A stretch of 64,000 bases of DNA from the NCBI GenBank assembly GCA_015207365.1, contig JADEXA010000004.1, forward strand, positions 1 to 64,000. Reading direction: 5' to 3'. A program made the position numbers and the translations under genes. Origin of the DNA: Vacuolonema iberomarrocanum LEGE 07170. GTDB taxonomy: Bacteria; Cyanobacteriota; Cyanobacteriia; Elainellales; Elainellaceae. A model generated the notes under the pieces. The model did not search any database, was not told the DNA's origin, and saw nothing but the letters and a program-made list of their open reading frames with translations. Of this stretch, positions 37,235-47,876 are shown one piece after another. The number at the start of each line of letters is the position of its first letter. Positions within the stretch are counted from its first letter, which is position 1.

Positions 37235-37326
37235 ATAGCGGTGTGCAACCGCATCAAGTACAGAAATGGTTGTGTGTGGTCGCGCCCACACACAACCGTA
37301 CTTACCTAACGCGCACAGCGCTATAT
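37235..37326. repeat. Palindromic element G
   Basis: The core arms GGTTGTGTGTGG (37268-37279) and CCACACACAACC (37286-37297) are perfect complements. The outer ends ATAGCGGTGTGC and GCGCACAGCGCTATAT are also roughly inverted. Only one copy is present in the window. It follows the susA terminator directly. Confidence 0.7.
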
Positions 37327-37632
37327 ATGGGAATGCTGCGTTTGAAGTTGTTACATTCCCTCTAGAGAGAAACCATGGTCGTGTTAGGATGGCCGGATGT
37401 TTTGGTGGCTTGCCAACAGAGACCTCGATCTTGGCAAGGGGGAATCCATTACCTTTTCCCCACATACAGATCATCAATCCTTCACAGCAGAGTTGAACCT
37501 ATTGGGGGAGATTCCTGCGATGACGGAACATGTACATTAGGATCGGTTCAGTTGACTGTACCAACCTATTCGTTGGACAGCACCACCTGGCAACACCAGT
37601 CAAAGCGACAACAGGCGAAGGGTTAAATTAGC
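37327..37632. other. Leader region of the BioD/DRTGG gene
   Basis: Several short overlapping frames are open here, but none has both a ribosome site and a protein-like composition. I treat the stretch as untranslated. Confidence 0.35.
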
Positions 37633-38715
37633 GTGACAGTCAAGCATTTATTGATTGGCTCCACAGAAGCATACAGCGGTAAATCCGCCGTTATTCTGGG
37701 GATTGCCCACCAACTTCAGCAGCGGGGCATCGGCATCAGCTACGGGAAGCCCGTTGGCACCTGCCCGAGCGAACAGGGCGATTGCCTAGACGAAGATGTG
37801 CAGTTCATCACTCAGATGCTGCAACTTCCCGCAGAGCACGTTAGCCCAACCCTGCTATCGCTTACTCCCCAGGTTGTACAGGGACGTCTCACCCAACAGG
37901 ACACGACTGATTATCGCGTGCGGCTACAAGAGGAAAGCATCATCCAGGGGGTAGACCTTTCAATCCTAGAAGGCCCAGGAGATTTGCACGAAGGTCGGCT
38001 TTTTTCTCTGTCGCTCCTGCAAATGGCAGAGGCATTGGATGCCAGTGTGGCCTTGGTGAGCCGATTCTCTCCGATCTTGTTGATTGATGCGTTGCTGTCG
38101 GCAAAACAACAGCTGGGCGACCGCCTGATAGGAGCTGTCATCAACGATGTTCCTCAAGACCAAATGCACCAGGTTGAGTCAGCCATCCGTCCCTTCCTTG
38201 AGGCCAGCGACATTCCTGTCTTGGCGACACTACCCCATAGCGAGGTGCTGCGGAGTGTTAGCGTTGCAGAATTGGTGCATCAATTGCAGGCAGAGGTTCT
38301 TTGTTGTGGCGATCGCACCGATCTGCTGGTCGAAAGCCTGAAAATTGGGGCAATGAACGTCAACTCGGCTCTCAAGTATTTCCGCAAAGCTCACAATATG
38401 GCGGTGGTCACGGGGGGCGATCGCACCGATCTCCAGCTAGCCGCTCTAGAAACCTCTACCCATTGTCTGATTCTCACGGGTCATATTCCACCCCAGAAAT
38501 CCATTCTCAGCCGCGCTGAAGAACTAGAAATCCCTATTCTGGCCGTCGATCTTGATACCATCTCCACCGTAGAAATCATCGAGCAGGCCTTTGGGAAAGT
38601 CCGGCTCCAAGAACCCGTGAAAGCTGAAAACATGCGTCAACTCATCGCGCAGATGTGCGATAGCGATCGCCTCCTGCAAAAGCTCGGACTGCGTACCCCA
38701 GCCCCAGCCAAATAG
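37633..38715 (+). CDS. BioD-like/DRTGG-domain protein (phosphotransacetylase N-terminal type)
   Basis: The 360-residue protein pairs an N-terminal BioD-like P-loop domain (Walker A-like GSTEAYSGKSAVILG) with a C-terminal DRTGG domain at about 220-330 (LKIGAMNVNSALKYFRK, AVVTGGDRTDLQLAALE). This is the regulatory N-terminal half of long phosphotransacetylases without the Pta catalytic domain. Cyanobacterial annotation often calls it 'phosphotransacetylase family'. Catalysis is therefore unlikely; a regulatory, nucleotide-sensing role is inferred. The GTG start has AAGGG about 13 bases upstream. It is convergent with the chemotaxis operon after a 99-base gap that holds a small overlapping hairpin set (CCCTAA/TTAGGG). 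Confidence 0.85.
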   Translation: MTVKHLLIGSTEAYSGKSAVILGIAHQLQQRGIGISYGKPVGTCPSEQGDCLDEDVQFITQMLQLPAEHVSPTLLSLTPQVVQGRLTQQDTTDYRVRLQEESIIQGVDLSILEGPGDLHEGRLFSLSLLQMAEALDASVALVSRFSPILLIDALLSAKQQLGDRLIGAVINDVPQDQMHQVESAIRPFLEASDIPVLATLPHSEVLRSVSVAELVHQLQAEVLCCGDRTDLLVESLKIGAMNVNSALKYFRKAHNMAVVTGGDRTDLQLAALETSTHCLILTGHIPPQKSILSRAEELEIPILAVDLDTISTVEIIEQAFGKVRLQEPVKAENMRQLIAQMCDSDRLLQKLGLRTPAPAK

Positions 38716-38814
38716 CCAAATGATAGAACCCTAAGCAATTAGGGGGTGAACATCGCCACCCCAACATTTACGGTAGCTGCCTTTGGGGTTCTGATCGAAT
38801 TGGGATGGCGTTTT

Positions 38815-41800
38815 CTAGCCACCTGAAGGCATTGCGCCATTTTCATCGACCAATACCTCACCGGTTAGCATCCGCTGGGCCGCATCCAGCAGCACTTCTT
38901 CCAAATAAGGCTTGGTGAAGTAGCCTTTCGCTCCCAGTTGGATCGCCATCTGCCGGTGGCGATCGGCTCCCCGCGATGTCAGCATCGCAATGGGAACGTT
39001 GTTCAGGGTGGTGTCTTTTTGGAGTCGTGACAGCAGTTCCAAGCCATCCATGCGCGGCATCTCGATATCGCAGAAGACTAGGTCGCACGGCAAGCCAGAC
39101 CGCAGTTTCTCCCAGGCTTCCTGGCCATCGCGAGCTTGTTCGACTCGATAGCCAACTTTGTTGAAGGTCATCGACAGCAATTCGCGTACCGTAATCGAGT
39201 CGTCCACAATGAGAACTGTTGGTTCGCTCTTGGTGTCGTTGGGTGGCTCGACGGGGATTTGCTCCTGGGCTTGTTCCCAAAGTGGAGTGCCCGATTCGCG
39301 GCGAATCCGTCCCATTGAGAGGTCGATCAGTTCCAATACATCGGCGATCGGCATAATGCGCCCATCTCCAAGAACTGTAGCCCCCGCAATCCCCACAGGC
39401 TTAGGAACGGGTCCTTCCAGTTGCTTAATTACAATCTCTTGCTCACCCAAAACCTGATCGACCTTAAGTGCCAGGTAGCTGCCTGCGTTGCTACGCAGTA
39501 CGACAACTGAAATAATATCCTCTTCTTGATTCCCACCGTATACGCTGCCGCGTCCAAGACTACGGTTAAACTTCAGCAAGTCTTCGAGAGCCTGGAATGG
39601 GAGCAATTGATCCCGCCACTGGATGCAGGCCTGCCCTTCCCCGTTGGTTTGTACCTGATCAGCCGGCACATCGAGCATATCTTCGACCCCATCCATTGGA
39701 AAGGCAATACGAGCACGGTTGCTGATACAGCACAGGGCTTTCGACACACTCAGGGTGAGTGGGAGACGAACGGTAAATGTGGTTCCTCGCCCAACATTAG
39801 AATCGATATTGATGACACCGCGAATGTCATTCAGGCTGGTGCGTACCACATCCATCCCAATCCCACGTCCGGCAAAGTCATCGGCGCGATCGCGCGTACT
39901 GAAACCGTGGTGGAATAGCAAGTCATAGACATCTAGGCGGTTCATTATGCTGGCCTGTTCTTGGGTAATCAGGCCCCGCTCGACCGCTTTCTGCTTAACA
40001 ATATCGGGATCAATTCCTGCCCCATCATCACTTACCGAGATAACCGTCTGATTCCCTTGGTGGAAGGCTCGTACAACAATTTGTCCCGTCGGCTGTTTAC
40101 CCTGCGTTACCCGCGCTTCAGCGGTTTCGATGCCATGGGTAATAGCGTTGTTGACCAAGTGTGTCATTGGGTCATACAACTGCTCCAAGATCATCTTGTC
40201 AATTAGGGTTTCGCGTCCCTCGATCACCAGTTCTGCCTGTTTACCACAGCGCATGGAAATATCACGTACCGCTCGGGGAAGACGGTCTGCCGTCTGGGCA
40301 AAGGGCACCATTCGCGCCCGCGTCAGACTTTCTTGAAGTTGGCTGGTGATTTGCCGAAAGTTGCGCGTTACCTGATCGGTCTCACCCACCACAAAATCAA
40401 TGTCAGAGGCAGATTCCCGCACTCGGACAATCAATTCGATCATCTCTTGGGAAAGGGTATGGAAGCCAGTAAAGCGATCCATTTCTAGAGCATCAAAGCT
40501 GGCTCCAGTTGCGTGGCCGCTGTCTTGGGGAACACCCTGCCTGCCCGCCATCTGATAGCTGCGTCGGCTCGACATTAGGGAGCTTTCGAGAAGCGATCGC
40601 TCATACAAATCACGCATCCGCTGCCCTACATCGCTCAGCTGCTGCACCTGATATTGCAGGTTGTCGAGAAACTGTCGGAGCCGTTCCTCCGCCTGTTCCA
40701 GGCTGTTGCGGTTCACCACCAACTCCCCAATTAGGTTGTTGAGGTTATCCAAGTTTTTGACCGAAACCCGCATGGTTTGATCGCTTCGCAAGCCCGACGT
40801 GCGCGTTGGGCGATTCGTCATCGATTGACTGCGTGCACCTTGAACCGTCGGCGACCCACCCATACTGCTGTCCGCCGCCTTCAACAATTCTTCTAGCTCA
40901 CCAAATTCATCTTCAGCTGGCGGAGAAGAAATTGGTGTGGGTGCCGGAGCCGGAGGAACAGAGTCTGAAGATAATAGCGCTTCTAGATCTGAAAAGTCGT
41001 TGCCACCGCTCACAGCACTGCCTCCTACCGCAGGAGGAGGCGTTGGCTCATCCAGCAAGTTGTCCAACGCTGCAAAGTCCTCATCTGCCGCTGCGGCTTT
41101 AGCATCTGCTGCCTCTGATCCAGCCGGGGTAGTCGTTGATGCTTGCTGAGGCTCGTCTAATCCAGCCCCTTCGAGAGCAAGGTCAAGATCAGACCAATCC
41201 TCGTCAGCCGCGTCGGTAAGCTCAGAGGCTTCTCCCAACAGCGCATCCAAATCACCCAGATCCTCCATATCCCCACCCTCTGCATCTGTGACAGGGGGGG
41301 ACGTAGGCAGAGCACTGGCAGCAGGGGCAATATCGATTTCCGCCTCATCCAGCAACGCATCGAAGTCAGCGTCAAGATCCAAATCCGATGTCGTATCTGT
41401 CGCCTCTTCATCAGAAAAGAGACTGGCTTCCGCCTCTCCCATCAGCGCATCAAAATTAGCGTCATTAACACCAGACATGTCGGTCGCAGTGGAGTCTTCT
41501 TTCTCGTAGACGCCTTGACTCGTCTCTGAGTTGGCGTCGCTCTCTTCTTCCATCAATGCGTCGAGGTCAAATGCTTCCTCTGAGGTACTATCCAGATTCT
41601 CCGATTGGCTGGATGTCGCCTCTGCTTCAACATCCTCACCAAACAGGCTTGCAAAATCATCCCCTGCGGCATCTGCCGCCTGGTCAGCTAAACCAGACAT
41701 ATCACCTGGCAGATCAGCAAAGACGGTAGCTGGCTCCTCAGACAACGCATCAAGGTCTAAATCCAGTTCGCTGGTCGTACTATCCTCTAACAGCGATTCA

Positions 41801-44256
41801 GAAATTTCATTACTCGCGATCGCCGCCAACTCTTCAATGTCAAGGTCTTCCACTGCAGACAGATTTTCGACCTCCGGTTGTGCATCCGGGTAGGAATCAG
41901 TCGGATTATCGTCCTGAGCAAATTCTGCCAGCAACGCATCGGTGTCGGCTTCATCCGGCAACGACAACTCCAGTTCCTCTGCCACAGCCATCTCCAATGG
42001 ATCGATGGACTGGGATTGATCCCCAAGCTCCGAGAGATTCTCCCCACTCGACACATCAACCACAGGTGCTGTTGCATCTGCCCATAGGTCAGATGTCACA
42101 TCTACAGCCTGTTCATCCCACATGGCGGGAGCCGCAGGCAAATTTTCCAATCCCTCATCCGAATCGAGGGCATCCAGCCAGGATAGATCTTCTTCGCCTG
42201 CCCCATCAGTGGGGTCTGGGGGCATAGCCTCTGCCGTAGCTCCACTCTCTACAGAAGGAGTATCGAACACCGAAGGATTCATATCAGCATCCAAGGCTTC
42301 AGCCTCTGACTCGCCTAGGTCGGACAAGTCAAGATCCGACAGGTCAAATAGTGAATCCTCAGTATCTATCTCAGAACCGTCTGTATCAGAATCACTGATT
42401 TCAGCTTGAAGAGAGCCCTCGACATCAACATCCAGGCCCAAATCCAGGCCCAACTCGTCTGATGCCTCTCCAGATTCTTCCCCAAACAAGAAGCCCAACT
42501 CTCCTAATTCTGCGTCAGATTCAGTCCCTTCTGGAGCCGCCGGAGACTCTTCAAACAGGTCATTTTCTGAACCCATAAAGGGGGCATCAGCCACCTCATC
42601 ACCGATATTCATCCCACCCAAGGGATCAGGCTCCGACTCCACGGCATCAGACGATTCGTTAAACAAGCTGTCAAAGTCTTCCACACCTTGGCTGACCTCT
42701 GCGGCAGACTGAGTACTAGCAGGATTGGGAAATGGCTCGACAGCTTCCCCATCTAGCGAGAGATCACCTAACTCCGCCAGAAAATCATCATCGGAGGTAT
42801 TACCCAATAGAGCATCCAGGCTCGCTTCCTGTTGCTTCATGCGAAGCTCTGACTGCTCCGCTTGCCGCAGTAAGTCAGATAAATTTTCGTCCTCTTCCGT
42901 TTCGGGTCCCAGCAAATCCTCCAGACCACCCTGCTGCAACAAATCGCTGAAGTCGTCACCAGCATCCGCACCCAACAACTCAGGAATCGCTTCATCTGCA
43001 GCCGGCAATACCTCTTCCCCTTCCCAGTTCATCGAGAGTTCTGGAGACGACTGTGTCTCAAACAAATCTGCAAGGGAATTGAGTTCAGCACTACCAACCG
43101 CAGGGCCGTTGCGTTCGGAGTCGCTGTTAGCCGAGCCCTCGGCTAAGTTATCGTTGCCTTGAGGTTGAGACGGCGATTCGTCGAAGTCTAAATCCTGTAT
43201 CAGGGTTCCATCTGCAGAGATAGCCGGGGCTCCAGCCGCAACATCTCCAGCAGGTTCCTCGGCCTCCAGATCCAATTCCGGCATTTCCATCAGGAAGGCA
43301 TCACTATCCATATCCGCCAGCTCAAGGGTGCCTATTTCGCTGTCATCGTCAGCAAAGAGGTCAAGGGACTCAAGCATATCCTCTTCTTCGGGTGGCTCGG
43401 GAGGAACCAGGGCTAGCAAGGGTTCTCCAGGCGCAATGGACATTGATTGTCCAGCTAGCACCAACTCTTGAGCACTCTTAATCTCACGAATGATGACCGG
43501 GGCAAGCGTGCGAAACATATTATCGGAATGCGCGATCGCCCGCCGTGCCAGGGAAAGCAAATCGACCCAGGGCACCAGGTCAAACTGCTCTCCAGCTTGC
43601 TCAAGGGATTGGCAAATCTCCTGTATCTGGCGGCGAGGCTCAGCTCCCTCGGGCTGCTTGAACAAATTCAGCATCTCGCGCAGACGCGCTGGCACATCGC
43701 TCTGGAAAATGAGTTGAAAGGCACTTTCCTCGGTTGCTGCACTCGTACCAACAGGCTGAGGCACAGCTATCGGGGATGCAGGAGTCGCTATAGGTGCCGA
43801 CAAATCCACATCATCGGGGGTTGTGCCACCAGCCTGGGCAACCAATTGCTCAATATGCTGATTAAGCTGAGCAAAGACAGGTTCAACTGACCCCATGGCC
43901 TCTTCTGCTTTGTCTTCGGTCAAACCAAAAGGCCCCTGAAGCTGATCCAGCAACTCTCTCAGTGTATCGAACACATTTAAGAGCAGGTTTTCGAGGCGGC
44001 GATCAACCTGCACTGGGCATTCTTTAAGAACTTTGAAATAATCTTCTAGGCGGTGAGCTGTGTGTTGAATGCTGCTCAATCCCAACATCGCCGCCCCCCC
44101 TTTAACGGAGTGGGCAGCACGGAAGACCTCATTCGCCATGTCAGGATCAGAAATTGTCGCTTGCAGTTTTAGCAACCCCTGCTCAATGGTATTGAGGTGG
44201 TCTCGCGCCTCCTCAATGAAGTAGCCCATAATCCGCCGTTGTTGTTCTGACTGCAT
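38815..44256 (-). CDS. pilL: CheA-type hybrid histidine kinase of the Pil/Hmp motility system
   Basis: The 1813-residue kinase has an N-terminal Hpt domain with the phosphate-carrying His49 (RAAHSVKGGAAMLGL). About 860 acidic, low-complexity residues follow (near 285-1145). A CheA dimerisation and HATPase unit then shows LIGELVVNRNSLEQA, HLVNNAITHGIE, SDDGAGID and GRGIGMDVV. A CheW-like domain precedes a C-terminal receiver (LIVDDSITVRELL, phospho-acceptor Asp1730 in FCDIEMPRMDG). It should receive signals from the PilJ-type receptor and control type IV pilus motors. In Synechocystis the equivalent is split in two genes; here it is one. GAGGG precedes the ATG by ten bases. It is the last gene of the leftward operon. 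Confidence 0.93.
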   Translation of the reverse strand: MQSEQQRRIMGYFIEEARDHLNTIEQGLLKLQATISDPDMANEVFRAAHSVKGGAAMLGLSSIQHTAHRLEDYFKVLKECPVQVDRRLENLLLNVFDTLRELLDQLQGPFGLTEDKAEEAMGSVEPVFAQLNQHIEQLVAQAGGTTPDDVDLSAPIATPASPIAVPQPVGTSAATEESAFQLIFQSDVPARLREMLNLFKQPEGAEPRRQIQEICQSLEQAGEQFDLVPWVDLLSLARRAIAHSDNMFRTLAPVIIREIKSAQELVLAGQSMSIAPGEPLLALVPPEPPEEEDMLESLDLFADDDSEIGTLELADMDSDAFLMEMPELDLEAEEPAGDVAAGAPAISADGTLIQDLDFDESPSQPQGNDNLAEGSANSDSERNGPAVGSAELNSLADLFETQSSPELSMNWEGEEVLPAADEAIPELLGADAGDDFSDLLQQGGLEDLLGPETEEDENLSDLLRQAEQSELRMKQQEASLDALLGNTSDDDFLAELGDLSLDGEAVEPFPNPASTQSAAEVSQGVEDFDSLFNESSDAVESEPDPLGGMNIGDEVADAPFMGSENDLFEESPAAPEGTESDAELGELGFLFGEESGEASDELGLDLGLDVDVEGSLQAEISDSDTDGSEIDTEDSLFDLSDLDLSDLGESEAEALDADMNPSVFDTPSVESGATAEAMPPDPTDGAGEEDLSWLDALDSDEGLENLPAAPAMWDEQAVDVTSDLWADATAPVVDVSSGENLSELGDQSQSIDPLEMAVAEELELSLPDEADTDALLAEFAQDDNPTDSYPDAQPEVENLSAVEDLDIEELAAIASNEISESLLEDSTTSELDLDLDALSEEPATVFADLPGDMSGLADQAADAAGDDFASLFGEDVEAEATSSQSENLDSTSEEAFDLDALMEEESDANSETSQGVYEKEDSTATDMSGVNDANFDALMGEAEASLFSDEEATDTTSDLDLDADFDALLDEAEIDIAPAASALPTSPPVTDAEGGDMEDLGDLDALLGEASELTDAADEDWSDLDLALEGAGLDEPQQASTTTPAGSEAADAKAAAADEDFAALDNLLDEPTPPPAVGGSAVSGGNDFSDLEALLSSDSVPPAPAPTPISSPPAEDEFGELEELLKAADSSMGGSPTVQGARSQSMTNRPTRTSGLRSDQTMRVSVKNLDNLNNLIGELVVNRNSLEQAEERLRQFLDNLQYQVQQLSDVGQRMRDLYERSLLESSLMSSRRSYQMAGRQGVPQDSGHATGASFDALEMDRFTGFHTLSQEMIELIVRVRESASDIDFVVGETDQVTRNFRQITSQLQESLTRARMVPFAQTADRLPRAVRDISMRCGKQAELVIEGRETLIDKMILEQLYDPMTHLVNNAITHGIETAEARVTQGKQPTGQIVVRAFHQGNQTVISVSDDGAGIDPDIVKQKAVERGLITQEQASIMNRLDVYDLLFHHGFSTRDRADDFAGRGIGMDVVRTSLNDIRGVINIDSNVGRGTTFTVRLPLTLSVSKALCCISNRARIAFPMDGVEDMLDVPADQVQTNGEGQACIQWRDQLLPFQALEDLLKFNRSLGRGSVYGGNQEEDIISVVVLRSNAGSYLALKVDQVLGEQEIVIKQLEGPVPKPVGIAGATVLGDGRIMPIADVLELIDLSMGRIRRESGTPLWEQAQEQIPVEPPNDTKSEPTVLIVDDSITVRELLSMTFNKVGYRVEQARDGQEAWEKLRSGLPCDLVFCDIEMPRMDGLELLSRLQKDTTLNNVPIAMLTSRGADRHRQMAIQLGAKGYFTKPYLEEVLLDAAQRMLTGEVLVDENGAMPSGG

Positions 44257-44474
44257 AGCAGTATCCCTCTGAATTTGCTGGGTCTCGTAAGTGCCTCAGG
44301 GTGTGGCTTCATGCGATGGATGGGTAGAACCCAAATGCTCGCTAACATTCAATAGCGATGATGAATGGGGAGAGCGACCAAAATGAATTGCATTTAATGT
44401 ACCCGACTTCTCCAATTTGCCTATCAAGAACCTCCCAGATGGTCGCGTTTAGACCCTCGCACTCATTCTGGGAA

Positions 44475-47273
44475 CTACTTTTCGACGCGGAATCGTTCCA
44501 CGGAATTGAGCAGGTCGCGAGCAACACCTACCAGGCTTTGCAGCGAACCCGACACGCGCTGAGCTTCTTGCGATGTTTCCTGAGCCGTCAATTCCACCGA
44601 TTGCATAACTTGGGCAACAGCGCGAGAGGTCTCGGTTTGCTCGACCGTATCTGCGGTAATAGAGCGCACCAGGACATCAATCCGGTTGGAAACCTGAATA
44701 ATGTCTTCGAGCGATCGCTTCGCTTGTTCAGCCAACCGCGTTCCCTCGATAACCTGCTGCGTCCCTTCCTCCATGGCAGTCATGACTGAACTCGTTTCCC
44801 CTTGAATCTGGAGGACAATCTGTTCGATTTCTTTCGACGCTTTTGCTGCCCGGTCTGCCAGCTGCCGCACCTCATCGGCAACAATCGCAAAACCCCGTCC
44901 GGCCTCGCCCGCACGAGCCGCTTCAATACTGGCGTTTAGAGCCAGTAAGTTGGTACGGGAGGCGATCTGCGAAATCAATGCCACAATCTTTGAAATTTCT
45001 TGGGACGATTCAGCCAAGCGCTTCACCTTACGGGTGGTTTCTGCTACCGTTTCACGGATCTCGAGAATACCGGATACCGTGCGCTCCACAGCTTCTCCAC
45101 CCTTGAGAGCCGTCGCCGATGCTGAACGAGCCACCTCTTCCGCTTCACGGGCACTTTCGGCCACCCGTTGAATAGAGTCGGTCATCACCTGCACTGAGTT
45201 CAGGGTGACAGCCAACTCTTCCGCTTGTCGCAGGGCATCGGAAGAGAGCGATCGCGCAAAAATCTCGTTCTCCGTCGAGCCTTTCGCCACTTGCCGAGCC
45301 GCTGTTTTTACCTGCTCAACAATCTCCCGCAGGTTTTGAATGGTGAGGTTAAACGAATCTGCAACCGCGCCCAAGACATCTGCCGTGACCTCGGCCTGCA
45401 CTGTCAAATCACCCCGTGCCGCTCCTTCCACATCATCTAGCAAGCGAATCACCTGACGCTGCAAGTCTTCCTTCGCCTGTTCCTGCTCTTCTGCTTTGCG
45501 CTGAGCTTCGCTGGTCGTTGTCAAAATTACTCGCGCCATCTGGTTAAACCCAGCTGCCAACTGCCCCATCTCATCTTCGGCATACACCGTGGCACGGGCA
45601 TTGAGGTTCCCCTGGGAAACAGCATCGAACTGACGCTGCAGATTGTCTGCCGAGCGCTGCATTTGCCTGGTCGTCACCCAGCCAGCCGCTGCCGCGGTGC
45701 CAGCCCCAAAGACACCCGCCGCCGCTGCCATCAGCAAACCAGACGTGGTTTTATAGGGAACAACAACCGGCTTGTCATCATCGGGAATAAAAATCGACGA
45801 GACAAAACTAACTGTGGCAACCGCCAACATGGAGACAATGCCCGTTGCACCAGCAATAATCCATTTTTTCGTGGGCAGACTCGCATTTTCAAGCGGCGCC
45901 AACGCGCCTTGATCGACCGTTACCTCCGGTTCTACATCACGAGAGTCCGGCGTTGCAAAGGTGGGAATCGCATCCGCATTACCCGAAATGCTGAAGATTT
46001 CGTCTTCCCGAATCACAGACTGATCATCACTATCACTCAAGTCAAAGCCAGAGTCGGGCGTTCCTGATAGCATGCCAGAGCCGCTCACACCTGGGACAGA
46101 AGGGCTGGTAAAGCCAGCAGAGTTGTCCGACAAATCAAAATCAGGCAGGCTTCCTAGATCATCAAACTCATCGTCAAAGTCATCGAGATCGTCTAGGAAA
46201 TTGGCACTGCTAGTGCTATCGGCATCATTCGGAATGTGAGAATCTTCGCTCGTCGAGATGTCTTGGAAGTCTTCTAAATCGTCCAGGTTGAAGTCCGACA
46301 GACTACCACTGTCACTGTTATCCTCCTCAAAACTCTCACCCATGTCAGCATTGTCCATATTGCTGGGATAACCAAACGTCTGATCCATCTGAGGCGCGTT
46401 TGTATCATCTCCTGGCATAAATAGCGTTTCGTCTTCGCCCGAGCGTTGTTGCCCCATCCTTACACCCAAACCATCAGCGGCTGGCATCGGCATGGGATCG
46501 CTGGGGGCAGGGTAGCCAAAGTCATTATCTAGGCCATTATCCATATCCTCCGGGAAAGGCGGAGGAGCATTCAGATCCTCTCCACCAAAGACCGTATTGC
46601 CAAATCCATCGTCGTCAGTCGGTGGGGATGGGTCTGAATAGGGAGGCATCTCAGGAGCAGCAAGGTCAAACGACATTTCCGACGAGTCGAAGGGATTCAG
46701 CGCATCATCCATTTCAGCGGAAAAGTCCAGGCCGACGCTGGACTCAGCACTGGAATCGCTAGATTCAAAGGGATTGTCCAAATAGCTTAGGTCGTCTTCC
46801 GGGGAGGCAAAGGGATCATCTGCACCATTGAAGTTGAAATCATTTAAGCCGAAGTCATCTTCGCCAGAGGCACTCATCTCAGCCTCTGCACTATAGCCGC
46901 CAGAACTGTAGGCATCTGGCGATTCTTGAGTGCTAACAAAGTCGGCGTCAATATCTACGGCAAAATCGGGTTCTTCGCCAGTGGGTGAATCCTCAGCAGC
47001 ATATTGATCGATCGCTTCCAGGCCACCATTGGCGTAGTCAATGAAGTCGGGATCGGAGGTGAGATCAAGAACAGCTTGATACTCCTCACGAGCAACGGTG
47101 TACTGCTTCAGCCCATAGCAGTAGACATGCCCCCGCAACAGCCGGATACTCTGATCGTTGGGATGACTTGTCACCAGACGATCGAGGATGTCGGCAGCTT
47201 GTTCATACTTGCCTTGCATATAGGCTGTCTGAGCCTGCTGATACTCTTGTGCGTACTCGGTGCCTGATCCCAT
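44475..47273 (-). CDS. pilJ: Methyl-accepting chemotaxis protein, PilJ/HmpD type with TPR head
   Basis: The 932-residue receptor starts with TPR-like helices (residues about 8-95: [19 protein letters not shown]), then an acidic, low-complexity stretch (about 100-450). Two membrane helices follow at about 472-494 and 508-532, then HAMP-like linkers and a long signalling hairpin with the conserved tip [16 protein letters not shown] and [20 protein letters not shown]. It lacks the chromophore-binding GAF domains of PixJ-type phototaxis receptors, so it matches PilJ (slr1044) and HmpD rather than a light sensor. Both long N-terminal parts are probably cytoplasmic. The ribosome site AGGAGGAGC is strong. 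The input signal is unknown. Confidence 0.92.
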   Translation of the reverse strand: MGSGTEYAQEYQQAQTAYMQGKYEQAADILDRLVTSHPNDQSIRLLRGHVYCYGLKQYTVAREEYQAVLDLTSDPDFIDYANGGLEAIDQYAAEDSPTGEEPDFAVDIDADFVSTQESPDAYSSGGYSAEAEMSASGEDDFGLNDFNFNGADDPFASPEDDLSYLDNPFESSDSSAESSVGLDFSAEMDDALNPFDSSEMSFDLAAPEMPPYSDPSPPTDDDGFGNTVFGGEDLNAPPPFPEDMDNGLDNDFGYPAPSDPMPMPAADGLGVRMGQQRSGEDETLFMPGDDTNAPQMDQTFGYPSNMDNADMGESFEEDNSDSGSLSDFNLDDLEDFQDISTSEDSHIPNDADSTSSANFLDDLDDFDDEFDDLGSLPDFDLSDNSAGFTSPSVPGVSGSGMLSGTPDSGFDLSDSDDQSVIREDEIFSISGNADAIPTFATPDSRDVEPEVTVDQGALAPLENASLPTKKWIIAGATGIVSMLAVATVSFVSSIFIPDDDKPVVVPYKTTSGLLMAAAAGVFGAGTAAAAGWVTTRQMQRSADNLQRQFDAVSQGNLNARATVYAEDEMGQLAAGFNQMARVILTTTSEAQRKAEEQEQAKEDLQRQVIRLLDDVEGAARGDLTVQAEVTADVLGAVADSFNLTIQNLREIVEQVKTAARQVAKGSTENEIFARSLSSDALRQAEELAVTLNSVQVMTDSIQRVAESAREAEEVARSASATALKGGEAVERTVSGILEIRETVAETTRKVKRLAESSQEISKIVALISQIASRTNLLALNASIEAARAGEAGRGFAIVADEVRQLADRAAKASKEIEQIVLQIQGETSSVMTAMEEGTQQVIEGTRLAEQAKRSLEDIIQVSNRIDVLVRSITADTVEQTETSRAVAQVMQSVELTAQETSQEAQRVSGSLQSLVGVARDLLNSVERFRVEK

Positions 47274-47329
47274 TTGCTCCTCCTACCCGAAATCAAGTAT
47301 CGGAAAAAATAACTGAGGTTCTTGATACT

Positions 47330-47866
47330 CTATGCTGCCCATCTTGCTGATCGAAGGATTGCGACCTGATCTAACAACCTAAGGACATGGTCATCACCCG
47401 TTGCGTCTGCAACCTTCCATTCTCCTCGCAGGAAAGGAGCCATACCATCAGCAACATTTGTGGGCATTTGAATCTCATCAATATCTAGCCAGACCATGCC
47501 ATAGATGCGATCGACCGCTAAGCCCAACATTGTGTCCTGATCTTCAACAGCGATGACAGAAATCTCTGAGCGATCCGTACTTAGGGCGGTGCTTCCTCCT
47601 AGAAATTGCCCCAAATCCGCCACCCACACAACACGCCCCCGAACATTTAACGTCCCCAGAAGCAGCGGAGAGACATTGGGGATGGGAGTAATGCGATCCG
47701 GCGAGGTAGAGATGACTTCCCGAATGCCAGTCGCAGGCAACGCAAACTCTTCCCCAGACGGCGAAAAGAACCGCAGATGCAGCTCACCTTCTGGGCTATC
47801 GAGTTGTTGGAGCTCTGGAGCTTGATCTTGCCCACTACTGGCTAGAAAATCTGGATTGCCGATCAT
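47330..47866 (-). CDS. pilI: CheW-like coupling protein, PilI/HmpC type
   Basis: The 178-residue protein carries a CheW domain: HLRFFSPSGEEFALPATGIR, PIPNVSPLLLGTLNVRGRVV, WVADLGQFLG and a late MLGLAVDRIYGMVWLDIDEI. CheW proteins bridge the receptor tip and the kinase P5 domain. Its start lies ten bases downstream of the pilH stop, with the GAGG of the preceding gene end acting as the likely ribosome site, so the two are translationally close. It is followed by pilJ after 56 bases. Its order in the operon matches Synechocystis pilG-H-I-J. Confidence 0.92.
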   Translation of the reverse strand: MIGNPDFLASSGQDQAPELQQLDSPEGELHLRFFSPSGEEFALPATGIREVISTSPDRITPIPNVSPLLLGTLNVRGRVVWVADLGQFLGGSTALSTDRSEISVIAVEDQDTMLGLAVDRIYGMVWLDIDEIQMPTNVADGMAPFLRGEWKVADATGDDHVLRLLDQVAILRSARWAA

Positions 47867-47876
47867 CGTTCACATT

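Noticed and set aside
37375..37626. 83-residue frame before the BioD/DRTGG gene
   Set aside because: No ribosome site, atypical composition and overlapping frames in the same stretch; it looks like leader DNA.
41531..42409. Serine-rich plus-strand frames opposite the CheA linker
   Set aside because: They arise because Asp/Glu/Leu-rich codons read as Ser/Ala-rich on the complement; the minus-strand gene is certain.
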